In this document: piece after piece, positions 1 through 6,290 of the stretch
Numbering within the stretch: position 1 is the stretch's first letter
Layout: every line of letters begins with the position of its first letter
Assembly (NCBI GenBank): GCA_018829865.1
Contig: JAHJTR010000144.1
Span: 1-8,561 of the forward strand
Length of the DNA: 8,561 nt
Origin: Patescibacteria group bacterium
GTDB lineage: Bacteria > Patescibacteriota > Gracilibacteria > UBA1369 > JAHJTR01
Direction: 5' to 3'
Made by a program: the position numbers and the translations under genes
Notes under the pieces: generated by a model
What the model was told of the DNA's origin: nothing
What the model saw: the letters and a program-made list of their open reading frames with translations, nothing else
The model's database searches: none

Positions 1-1686
1 CGCACCTCTACCACCCGACATCCGAGTAGACTCAACCCCGGTTTCTTCGCAGGTAATATCAACATTGATACCATTCACATTAGCTCCTTTAAAGCTCGAC
101 ATAACCTTATCTTTATACCGCTCATCAACCTCAAACAGAGTGTAACCGTTTTTTAGATCAATATTACCAATTTCAACTCCCTTAATTTCAGGCTGCTCAT
201 TCATAAACCCAAACAAATCTCTAACACTAAACCCGTCATTACGCCCAATAGTGATATTAAAACGCGCATACAAAATCGATGATTTATTAAATCTCTGAGT
301 TTGCCCGCCGCTATTTCTCTCACTACCTCGCCCTTGATCTCGACTCACACCAGAATTCAAATCAATAGAACCCTGATAATGCTCTAAAAATCTATTAAAC
401 TCTTCTGAAACGAATTTCTTAATTAACGCTTCTCTATCAAGATGCTCAAACTTCTTGGCTATTAAAGGCAAATATTTATCAATTTGACTCTCATTAACCT
501 CAACATTACAAATCTTATCCACTAATTTAAAAAGCTGTCTCTCACAAATATCATCTCCACTTGGAATTTGAGCTTTTTCAAAACTCTTACCAATCCTGCG
601 CTCTAATCCTTTAATCTTATATTGCTCACGCATATTCACAATTACCAAAGAAATACCGACATTATTGGCTCTACCTGTTCGCCCACTACGATGCACATAA
701 GCGCCTTCACTATCCGGCAAATTATAATTAATAACATGAGTTAATTGCTTCACATCAATACCACGAGCAGCCACATCGGTAGCCACAAGCAATTGAATCT
801 GCTTATCACGAAATCTATTCATCACAGCCGTACGCTGATCTTGCGAAATATCGCCATGAATAGCTTCAGCCGAATAATGATCTTGAATCAGTTTATCGGC
901 AACCTGCTGAGTTTCACGCCGAGTTCTACAAAAAACAATTCCATGAATATTCGGATTCACGTCAGCAATTCGCCTAAGCGCCTGATAACGATCTCTTTCA
1001 TGCACAACATAATAACAATGCTCAACATTATCAGCGCCCATATTCTTATTACCCACAGTAATTTCTTCAGGCTTTTTCATATAATTATCAGCAATACGTC
1101 TAATTTGCTGATTCATAGTCGCAGAAAAAAGCAAAACCTGCTTTTCCTCAGGAGTATTTTTCAAAATATCATCCAACTCCTCCTTGAATCCCATATTAAG
1201 CATCTCATCAGCTTCATCTAATACAAGCCATTTAATTCCCCCAACTTTAAGTAAACGCCTTCGAATCAAATCATTAACTCTACCGGGAGTCCCAACCACA
1301 ATCTGAGGCATTTTTTTAAGAGCCCCAATCTGTACATCAACACGCTCACCACCATAAACGGCGGCAACCTTGAAATTTTTTAAATATTTAATGTAATTCT
1401 TAATATCACTGGCAATCTGAATCGCAAGCTCACGAGTAGGGCAGAGAATCAAACATTGCACAGATCTATCAGCATTATCAGAGACATCATCAAGTTGCTG
1501 AATAATCGGCAAAGAAAAAGCGGCAGTCTTACCTGTACCGGTTTGCGCCAAAGCAATCAAATCTTGCTTTGAATTAATTAAATGAGGGATGGTTTTACTC
1601 TGAACCGGTGTAGGTTTTTCAAACCCAAGCTCTGTCAGGGCCTGCATTATCATGGGGTTCAAACCTAATTCTTGAAATGTAATCAT
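1..1686 (-). CDS. DEAD-box ATP-dependent RNA helicase with DbpA-type RNA-binding domain (partial, 3' end outside window)
   Basis: ATP-driven RNA remodelling enzyme of the DeaD/CsdA/DbpA group, likely cytoplasmic and acting on ribosome assembly or cold-stabilised RNA; the substrate is inferred from family knowledge. 562 codons are visible from the ATG at 1686, and the frame is still open at base 1. Visible motifs: Q-motif PTPVQ (25-29), Walker A AQTGTGKT (47-54), PTRELA (83-88), TPGR (133-136), DEAD (157-160), SAT (188-190), ARGID (307-311) and HRSGRTGR (332-339). A basic, Gly/Arg-rich linker (about 449-465) leads to a DbpA-like RRM fold (about 470-546) with ILYARFNITIGRNDG at its start. The last visible residues, SGGRG, suggest an RG-rich tail continuing outside. 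No clear Shine-Dalgarno precedes the start; the leader is A/T-rich. The helicase call is very firm. Assignment to DeaD rather than another paralogue is not, so no symbol is given. Confidence 0.96.
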   Translation of the reverse strand, partial: MITFQELGLNPMIMQALTELGFEKPTPVQSKTIPHLINSKQDLIALAQTGTGKTAAFSLPIIQQLDDVSDNADRSVQCLILCPTRELAIQIASDIKNYIKYLKNFKVAAVYGGERVDVQIGALKKMPQIVVGTPGRVNDLIRRRLLKVGGIKWLVLDEADEMLNMGFKEELDDILKNTPEEKQVLLFSATMNQQIRRIADNYMKKPEEITVGNKNMGADNVEHCYYVVHERDRYQALRRIADVNPNIHGIVFCRTRRETQQVADKLIQDHYSAEAIHGDISQDQRTAVMNRFRDKQIQLLVATDVAARGIDVKQLTHVINYNLPDSEGAYVHRSGRTGRANNVGISLVIVNMREQYKIKGLERRIGKSFEKAQIPSGDDICERQLFKLVDKICNVEVNESQIDKYLPLIAKKFEHLDREALIKKFVSEEFNRFLEHYQGSIDLNSGVSRDQGRGSERNSGGQTQRFNKSSILYARFNITIGRNDGFSVRDLFGFMNEQPEIKGVEIGNIDLKNGYTLFEVDERYKDKVMSSFKGANVNGINVDITCEETGVESTRMSGGRGA

Positions 1687-1747
1687 AGTGATTTTTTTGT
1701 GCTCTTTTAAGAGATAATAAAACTCTTCAAACCTCGCTTAACCTATT

Positions 1748-1753
1748 ATTATA
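1748..1753 (-). promoter_or_regulatory. possible -10 box for the helicase gene
   Basis: The minus strand reads TATAAT here, about 62 bases before the helicase ATG. No convincing -35 hexamer lies at 16-18 bp, so this is only a candidate. The rest of the 250-bp gap between the helicase and the zinc-ribbon gene is A/T-rich, and I see no other structured element in it. Confidence 0.3.
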
Positions 1754-1936
1754 CTAAATCCAAAGCTTGAAAATATAGCCTAGCACATATCCATAAAAAA
1801 GCAACATAAAAACTTATTTTGGCAAATGCGCAAAAAAATACTCAAAACATATATTTAATCTCGCAAAAACCTACCATTCCCCCAAATTTTCCCCTAAAAT
1901 AAACCCAATCACTTTTATCCCCATAAAAAACACACT

Positions 1937-2251
1937 ATGAAAACCTGTATCGCCTGCAGCATGCCAATTACCAACGATCAAGAACTCGGCGCAGACACAA
2001 AAGACGGCTCAGTTTGCGTTCACTGCTACTCAAATGGAGAAATCAAAAGCAGAGATGAAATTTTTGAAGGAGGAGTACAATTTTTTATCGGCGCAATCCC
2101 GGGAACCGATCGCGAACTAGCCGAAAAACTCGTAAGAAAAAACATGAATTCACTAACATACTGGCAAAAAAATCCCTGCGATTGTCTACAAGGACCACAG
2201 GCCTCAGAAGAAGAATTCAAAGAAGCTCTCTCCAAATTCCAACAGAAATAA
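1937..2251 (+). CDS. small zinc-ribbon protein (putative zinc ribbon domain family, Pfam PF12674-like)
   Basis: A 104-residue soluble protein. Its N-terminus has paired cysteines C4-x2-C7 and C27-x2-C30, in the arrangement CxxCxMP, an acidic stretch with GADTKDGS, then CxxCYSNGE. This matches the putative zinc-ribbon family in which the ribbon is followed by a short helical part. An additional CDC sits at 81-83 near the C-terminus and may be a third metal ligand pair or redox site (inference). The C-terminal third is acidic and helical, with no membrane segment or signal peptide. There is no recognisable Shine-Dalgarno, and the ATG at 1937 is the first in frame next to the ribbon. The gene stands alone on the plus strand and ends with its stop codon touching the stop of the convergent channel gene. 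The biological role of this family is not established, so no function is assigned beyond probable zinc binding. Confidence 0.82.
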   Translation: MKTCIACSMPITNDQELGADTKDGSVCVHCYSNGEIKSRDEIFEGGVQFFIGAIPGTDRELAEKLVRKNMNSLTYWQKNPCDCLQGPQASEEEFKEALSKFQQK

Positions 2252-3745
2252 TTAATTCGTAATTCCCCAATCCCGAGCAGACTCAACTTTAGACGCATCG
2301 TTTTGCTGATCCAATCCGCTATTTCCAATCCCCTCCGTCTGACCTACCCCAACATTTCCCTTCTGCAAATTTCCCGCATCCACAGGCTCTTTAACCTCCT
2401 CTTTAAAAATCATACTACTTATATAAGCCATGATTTTCTTCTTAATTCTGCGACTTTTCTCCCTGGTTTCCTTCCAAGTAATCTCAATCACCGGCTCACC
2501 ATCATCATTATAATGATAATCCAAATCATACATCATTTCCTCACCCGTAATCTCATTTCGCAGCTTAGTAGTAATATTTTTTTGGAGGATTTCAGTCTCG
2601 ATATATTTTAATATCCGAAAAATATTCAATTTATACTCACGATTCAGCGCAAGTTTAAAATATTCTTTTTCCTCAGTTCGCCTAATTCTCACAACCTCTT
2701 TACTCATAAAAACATAATTTGGAATACGCCTAGCCTCACCCGTCGCATGATCATATTTATCAATATTTCTAATCACAAGCCACATCGGTCGAATCTTCAC
2801 AATAATACCCTCTTGACCATTAAATCTAATTTTATCTCCAATATGAAACTCATTCACAATCAGCAAACTCGCCAGCAAAGAAACAATGAAATCACGACTC
2901 ACAACCACAAATCCACCCGCTAAAAAGAAAAGAATAATCGTCATCTCCGGCTTCACATAAAAGAAAAACCACACCAGAAAAGAGAAAAACGAAAACCCCC
3001 AAATCAAATCAAAATACGTAAAATGATGTTGATAATTGATCTTATGCTTTCGCTTAAGCAAAAATTTAACTAAATACGCTAAAACAAAAATCGCCAAACC
3101 AACATAAAGAATAATCATTTTGGCATCAATTTTCCGATTTTCAACAGAATCAAGCAGTTTTTTAAGCTCCAAATTCTGCTGAAGCAAATAATTTTTCATC
3201 ACCTCCGCCTCAGACAGCTGCTCAATATTCTTCTTATTCTCAGTAATAATCCCCTCTTTCTCAAAAATCTTTTTACGCAAATCCTCCTGACTAGACTCAA
3301 GCTCCTCAATTTTAGCAGTATATTCATCCGTCATTTTATTGGCAGCAGAAAGATCACCCTTCAAATTTTCATTCTCAGCCAGCTCCTTTTGCATTTGATC
3401 AATTTCGCCTCCAATCAGCAGATTAATCTCCTCCAGAATCTCTTTCTGCAGCTGAATCTCCAAAAGATCCTGCTCCTCTTGAGTAATCCCATTTTCCTCC
3501 TGCATTTTATCAAAAATCTTCTGAAGACCCTGACGAGGAGCACTCATTTTTGAAAAAAGATCATCAATAATATTTTTCTGGGAGGAGGCAAGCGCCCCAT
3601 TCTCCGTTTGCACAACCTTTTCCACCGCAGCTTTTATTTCCGCAGGAGAAGAAGTCGAAGTCAAATCAAACCCATTACTCGTTTCGGCTAAACAAACCGA
3701 GCTAATAGAAACAAAAACCGCCAATAATAAAATATATTTCTTCAT
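2252..3745 (-). CDS. MscS-family mechanosensitive channel with signal peptide and extracytoplasmic coiled-coil domain
   Basis: Likely a small-conductance mechanosensitive channel that releases solutes on osmotic downshift. Residues 1-20 form a signal peptide ending VCLA before E21. Residues about 75-205 are charged, heptad-like coiled coil rich in E, K and L, expected outside the membrane. Three membrane segments follow: about 209-229, 243-263 and 268-296. The basic KRKHK after the first is consistent with an N-out, C-in topology like E. coli MscS. The third segment runs into VNEFHIGDKIRFNGQEGIIVKI, the start of the MscS beta domain, with RRIPNYVFMSKEVV (339-352) completing it. A cytoplasmic alpha/beta portion reaches about 450, and a polar Gly/Asn/Gln-rich tail ends the protein. 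At 497 residues it is longer than E. coli MscS (286), mostly because of the coiled coil. AAGGA lies 3 nt before the ATG, a close-spaced Shine-Dalgarno. MscS family membership is firm; gating behaviour is not inferable. Confidence 0.88.
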   Translation of the reverse strand: MKKYILLLAVFVSISSVCLAETSNGFDLTSTSSPAEIKAAVEKVVQTENGALASSQKNIIDDLFSKMSAPRQGLQKIFDKMQEENGITQEEQDLLEIQLQKEILEEINLLIGGEIDQMQKELAENENLKGDLSAANKMTDEYTAKIEELESSQEDLRKKIFEKEGIITENKKNIEQLSEAEVMKNYLLQQNLELKKLLDSVENRKIDAKMIILYVGLAIFVLAYLVKFLLKRKHKINYQHHFTYFDLIWGFSFFSFLVWFFFYVKPEMTIILFFLAGGFVVVSRDFIVSLLASLLIVNEFHIGDKIRFNGQEGIIVKIRPMWLVIRNIDKYDHATGEARRIPNYVFMSKEVVRIRRTEEKEYFKLALNREYKLNIFRILKYIETEILQKNITTKLRNEITGEEMMYDLDYHYNDDGEPVIEITWKETREKSRRIKKKIMAYISSMIFKEEVKEPVDAGNLQKGNVGVGQTEGIGNSGLDQQNDASKVESARDWGITN

Positions 3746-3778
3746 AAATCCTTGCTAAAACTATTTTTTAGTGTCTGC

Positions 3779-3806
3779 ATAATAGTACAAGCCCACTTAA
3801 AATCAA
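3779..3806 (-). promoter_or_regulatory. candidate promoter of the MscS-like gene
   Basis: On the minus strand TTGATT (3806-3801) is followed after 16 bp by TATTAT (3784-3779). This would start transcription near 3772 and leave a leader of about 27 nt. The -35 matches consensus at four of six positions and the -10 at five of six. It lies just after the DUF218 stop codon, so the channel gene could be transcribed separately or by read-through. Confidence 0.4.
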
Positions 3807-3817
3807 AAACTATTTTT

Positions 3818-4546
3818 TTATTTCTCAACAATCAATTCAACTTCTTCAAGTAAATCATAACCCCACTCCGGAAAGTCTCCAAAATTAATCTCATAAAACG
3901 CCAGGAATGAAGCCTTAATCTCTCTAATTTGATAATCCAGGATTTTAGCATATTGCCCCTTATCAGCTGCATATCCAACCGCATCAATCCCACTGCGAGT
4001 GCACAAATACAAAGCTCTCGGCAAATGAAATCCCTGAGTCACAATAATTGCTTCATCAATACCATGCTGATTTTTTGCGTTTCTACAGCTATTAATCGTA
4101 CGAGTGCCCTTTTCATCCTCCAAAATATCAATCAACTTCACCCCTCGATTAAGCACCTCAGCGCGCATCGTTTTCACTTCATCATAATTCTCATCACTCC
4201 ACCCATCACCGCTAATCAGAATTTTTTCAACTTTACCCTCTTTATATAGCTCAACAGCAACATCAATTCGATCATTCAGGATGTCACTCGGCTCTCCATT
4301 CGGCTTAACAGCCGCACCAAGCAAAATCGCATATTTTTTCGATGGAAGTTTATCAATATCATCATAAATTTTAAAATAACCCGATAAATTAACATATAAA
4401 ATCAAACTCCACAGAGTTATCGCAGTAACAACTACAATCAAAAAACCCAAAGCAAACAGCTTAACGCAAAATTTCAGAAATTTATATAAAATTTTAAACA
4501 CCAACTTGCGATAAAATAATATTTTCAATACTCCGGCACACCTCAT
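3818..4546 (-). CDS. SanA/YdcF-like DUF218 membrane protein
   Basis: DUF218 (PF02698) protein related to SanA/YdcF, envelope proteins whose biochemical role is poorly defined; SanA is linked to vancomycin exclusion in enterics. A basic N-terminus leads into one membrane helix (about 28-52). The domain follows outside: ILLGAAV (74-80), NDRIDVAVELYKEGK (91-105), ISGDG (111-115), TRTINSCRNA (148-157) and VTQGFHLPRALY (169-180). These match the family pattern of a first strand, the R..A..LY..G helix, SGD, T..N and VTQ.xH.xRA. The ATG at 4546 makes it overlap gmk by 53 nt. A TTG at 4504 or GTG at 4501, near the gmk stop at 4494, would give a shorter, more usual overlap and keep the membrane helix. 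None has a clear Shine-Dalgarno at normal spacing. It is probably co-transcribed with gmk. Confidence 0.87.
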   Translation of the reverse strand: MRCAGVLKILFYRKLVFKILYKFLKFCVKLFALGFLIVVVTAITLWSLILYVNLSGYFKIYDDIDKLPSKKYAILLGAAVKPNGEPSDILNDRIDVAVELYKEGKVEKILISGDGWSDENYDEVKTMRAEVLNRGVKLIDILEDEKGTRTINSCRNAKNQHGIDEAIIVTQGFHLPRALYLCTRSGIDAVGYAADKGQYAKILDYQIREIKASFLAFYEINFGDFPEWGYDLLEEVELIVEK

Positions 4547-5075
4547 CCACCTTCCCGGTCACACTTTCAACAACATAATCACATTCACGCTGCCACGCCA
4601 TTTCAAGCTTAAAACTCTTCTTTCGCCTAGCCAACTCCTCCTCAGACATAGGGCTCCTCTCCAAAATCCGCTCTTTAAGCGTTTCCCAATTTTTAACAGT
4701 CAAAAAAATCGAAATCAGTTGATTCTCAGAAATAATTTTCCTAATAGACTGCAATCCCTGCACATCAACCTCCCGAATTACAGTTTTGCCTTGCTGCATC
4801 GCATCCAAAATAGGTTTTTTCAAAGTCCCATAATAATGCTTATTATGAACAAGAGCCCATTCCAAAAAATCCCCCTCATCCTTTTTCTTCTCAAAAAATT
4901 CCTTATTAATAAAATTATAAACCTCTCCATCCGCTTCATTAGGCCGTTTTGACCGTGTCGTACAAGATATGGGAAAAATAAATTCAGGATGTTTTTTCTT
5001 TAAGTAGGAGAGAACCGTCCCCTTCCCGGAACCCGAAGGCCCTAATATCAAAATAAACTTTCCAGTTGTTGACAT
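4494..5075 (-). CDS. gmk: guanylate kinase
   Basis: Phosphorylates GMP to GDP with ATP in cytoplasmic purine nucleotide metabolism. At 193 residues it is close to the usual bacterial length. Visible: P-loop GPSGSGKGT (12-20); GMP-binding segment SCTTRSKRPNEADG (37-50) with R41, R44 and Y53; FLEWALV (70-76); YYGT (81-84); the conserved EVDVQG (102-107) with D104; and a lid segment RSPMSEEELARR (140-151). The start ATG at 5075 fits the family N-terminus, a few residues before the first strand. No Shine-Dalgarno is visible, and the predicted leader is only about a dozen nucleotides. It is the first gene of a probable two-gene unit with the DUF218 gene downstream. It is divergent from the plus-strand promoter next to its start. 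Confidence 0.97.
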   Translation of the reverse strand: MSTTGKFILILGPSGSGKGTVLSYLKKKHPEFIFPISCTTRSKRPNEADGEVYNFINKEFFEKKKDEGDFLEWALVHNKHYYGTLKKPILDAMQQGKTVIREVDVQGLQSIRKIISENQLISIFLTVKNWETLKERILERSPMSEEELARRKKSFKLEMAWQRECDYVVESVTGKVDEVCRSIENIILSQVGV

Positions 5076-5097
5076 TGAGTGAAATTTATTGTATTAT
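5069..5097 (+). promoter_or_regulatory. strong plus-strand promoter reading into the gene-free region
   Basis: A perfect TTGACA (5069-5074) lies 17 bp from TATTAT (5092-5097), a five-of-six -10. Predicted transcription start is near 5104, at an 8-bp hairpin. No protein gene follows on this strand, which supports a non-coding transcript. The -35 box overlaps the first codons of gmk. Confidence 0.65.
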
Positions 5098-5099
5098 AC
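5094..5099 (-). promoter_or_regulatory. -10 box of gmk
   Basis: The minus strand reads a perfect TATAAT. Transcription would begin near 5087, giving a leader of about 12 nt before the gmk ATG. No good -35 hexamer is present at 16-18 bp. The box lies within GTATTATAC, whose opposite strand supplies the -10 of the plus-strand promoter, so the two promoters overlap. Confidence 0.45.
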
Positions 5100-5178
5100 T
5101 ATGATTCATTTATTAATGAGTCCTAAAATAAATATAGGAAGTTAAAAGGAAAAAAGCAAAACAAAGAACAAGACAAAG

Positions 5179-5206
5179 TTGACATTGATCCTTAAAAATT
5201 TATTCT
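5179..5206 (+). promoter_or_regulatory. second, weaker plus-strand promoter-like site
   Basis: TTGACA (5179-5184) followed after 16 bp by TATTCT (5201-5206). The 11-mer GTTGACATTGA at 5178-5188 repeats the sequence of the first promoter (5068-5078). AAATTTATT also follows in both copies. The -10 matches only four of six positions. It may be a duplicated promoter, or only part of the RNA domain, since the same bases can form its closing helix. Confidence 0.35.
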
Positions 5207-5616
5207 CGACCTACTCTCTAAATTGCCAACTGCAAGTAGGGAAACAGGTATTACTCAAGGCTTTTACCTAAAAATATTAGCTTTAAGTGATACCTTTTTC
5301 TCTACTTTCTGAATTGGGACTAAAAAAAGACATTTATTCCCCTGGCAACAGAAAACAAAACTCGCGTTTAGCCTTAAAACTATCGCAACCAAAAACAAAC
5401 AAAAACAAACTTAAAAAAAACCTTATCTTTAATCTCAAAATTATTATAAGGACACAAACAAAAACCAAATCGGTTTCTAATGTCAGAAACCAAAGGGGAG
5501 TAGAGAAAATAATTTGTCAGCATAAAAGTCTTATATGCTGCACAAGTTCATAAAGTTTAAAATTCTCCGACCACACTAAAAACTTGTCGGATTGAAATCT
5601 TTGAACTATAGAACTT

Positions 5617-5680
5617 GTTGGAGGAGCGTCTTCCACCTCTGTTACTTTTAGTTTCATGTGAAACTGAAGACGCCCTCAAC
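5617..5680. repeat. long imperfect inverted repeat near the ssb 3' end
   Basis: Left arm 5617-5633 (GTTGGAGGAGCGTCTTC) pairs with 5666-5680 (GAAGACGCCCTCAAC) through 15 pairs with two single-base bulges. Inside lies a second hairpin, AGTTTC/GAAACT (5650-5655/5660-5665). It could be the 3' domain of the candidate RNA, a bidirectional transcription-ending structure between converging transcripts, or a palindromic repeat element. Its outer end GTTGGAG matches the palindromes upstream of ssb. No T-run follows on either strand, so a classical intrinsic terminator is not supported. Confidence 0.7.
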
Positions 5681-5697
5681 TAAAATTTAGAATGAAT

Positions 5698-6213
5698 TTA
5701 AAACGGTAAATCCTCAACCGTAATATCATCCTCCTGCACTACTGCGGGAGTTTTTGCTGTATCAGCCGCAGGTGCCACACCTGTAGTAGCAGCCATTGGA
5801 GCAGCCTCAGCCGTTCCCACTTCTATCCCCGCAGGAACTCTATCTTGTCCAACAGAAACAGGAATATCTGATCCACCACTCCTACCACCAAGCATAATCA
5901 TATTATCAGCCACAATTTCCGTTCTATATCTCTTTACCCCATCCTCTCCTTCCCAATCTCTTGTCTGTAACTTACCTTCGATAAAGATTTTGTTACCTTT
6001 TTTAACATACTGCTTAATAATCTCCGCCAATTTACGCCATGCCACAATATTATGAAACTCAGTTTTTTCTTGTTTTTGCCCTGAAGCATCAGTCCAACTA
6101 TAACTGGTAGCCACACCAAAGGAAGCCACGAATTGCCCCTGAGGAGTTTGCTTTACATCAGGATCACGAGTTACATTCCCAATCACCTGAGCTCTATTCA
6201 GTGAATAAGCCAT
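5698..6213 (-). CDS. ssb: single-stranded DNA-binding protein
   Basis: Binds single-stranded DNA as a tetramer in replication, recombination and repair, and recruits partners through its acidic C-terminal tip. The N-terminal OB fold covers about 1-108. It starts SLNRAQVIGNVTRDPDVKQT, with FVASFGVATSYSW (28-40), EFHNIVAWRKLAEI (52-65), GNKIFIEGKLQTRDW (73-87) and YRTEIVADNMIMLGG (96-110). A low-complexity Ala/Val/Thr/Pro linker follows, then the acidic tail EDDITVEDLPF, matching the usual D-D-x-P-F tip. At 171 residues it has normal length. I chose the ATG at 6213 because the family begins MAxxLNRxxxIGN. The in-frame ATG at 6291 would add 26 hydrophobic residues absent from the family and would overlap the promoter. 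No Shine-Dalgarno is visible. It is a single-gene unit between the palindrome array and the candidate RNA region. Confidence 0.97.
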   Translation of the reverse strand: MAYSLNRAQVIGNVTRDPDVKQTPQGQFVASFGVATSYSWTDASGQKQEKTEFHNIVAWRKLAEIIKQYVKKGNKIFIEGKLQTRDWEGEDGVKRYRTEIVADNMIMLGGRSGGSDIPVSVGQDRVPAGIEVGTAEAAPMAATTGVAPAADTAKTPAVVQEDDITVEDLPF

Positions 6214-6247
6214 ATTTGTTATTATTAAGTTGTAAAAAATCACACAC

Positions 6248-6275
6248 ATTATAACCTCGATACCCCAAAGAGCAA
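6248..6275 (-). promoter_or_regulatory. candidate ssb promoter
   Basis: On the minus strand TTGCTC (6275-6270) precedes a perfect TATAAT (6253-6248) by 16 bp. Transcription would start near 6241, giving a leader of about 27 nt before the ATG at 6213. The -35 box is weak (three of six matches). The palindrome array begins just upstream, at about 6291. Confidence 0.5.
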
Positions 6276-6290
6276 GTTCACTATTAAACA

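Larger units (their letters stand above)
5104..5699 (+). ncRNA. candidate large structured non-coding RNA, class unknown
   Basis: This occupies the 622-bp gap between gmk and ssb. Helices seen by eye on the plus strand: 5103-5110/5115-5122 at the predicted 5' end; 5210-5215/5235-5240; 5246-5255/5286-5295 continuing across one C.A mismatch into 5257-5262/5279-5284; a long-range helix 5296-5310/5495-5509 (11 Watson-Crick pairs, then four more including three G.U); 5421-5426/5446-5451; 5472-5478/5485-5491; 5518-5524/5534-5540; 5542-5549/5611-5618 enclosing 5566-5571/5586-5591; 5617-5633/5666-5680; and a possible closing helix 5196-5206/5689-5699. Linkers at about 5352-5420 and 5452-5471 are very A-rich, as in loops of structured RNAs. 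The G.U pairs orient it to the plus strand. Landmarks of tmRNA, RNase P RNA and SRP RNA were not found. Exact ends are uncertain and no intrinsic terminator is clear. It could be a known family too diverged for me to recognise. Confidence 0.6.

Noticed and set aside
745..1221. 158-codon plus-strand frame opposite the helicase
   Set aside because: It is antisense to conserved helicase motifs; its Ile/Ser/His-rich composition is a shadow of the real gene.
2026..2328. Minus-strand frame of 100 codons across the zinc-ribbon gene
   Set aside because: Overlaps both the zinc-ribbon gene and the channel 3' end in another frame and has no domain features.
3757..3818. Direct repeat AAAACTATTTTTT at 3757-3769 and 3806-3818
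   Set aside because: Low-complexity A/T sequence in an AT-rich gap. Neither copy forms a stem with a T-run clear enough to call a terminator or an attachment site.
5345..5371. Short frame GCA ... TAG (ATENKTRV) resembling a tmRNA tag
   Set aside because: No tRNA-like 5' and 3' ends, no GGTTCGA-type T-loop and no terminal CCA were found, and the tag lacks the usual ALAA-like ending.
5287..5553. Open frame of 88 codons on the plus strand within the gene-free region
   Set aside because: It starts at GTG without a Shine-Dalgarno. Its Lys/Asn/Thr-rich composition simply reflects A-rich linkers, it has no domain-like pattern, and it lies across the RNA helices.
5586..5600. GTCGGATTGAAATC, which looks like the end of a CRISPR repeat
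   Set aside because: Only one copy, with no regularly spaced repeats nearby and no cas genes.
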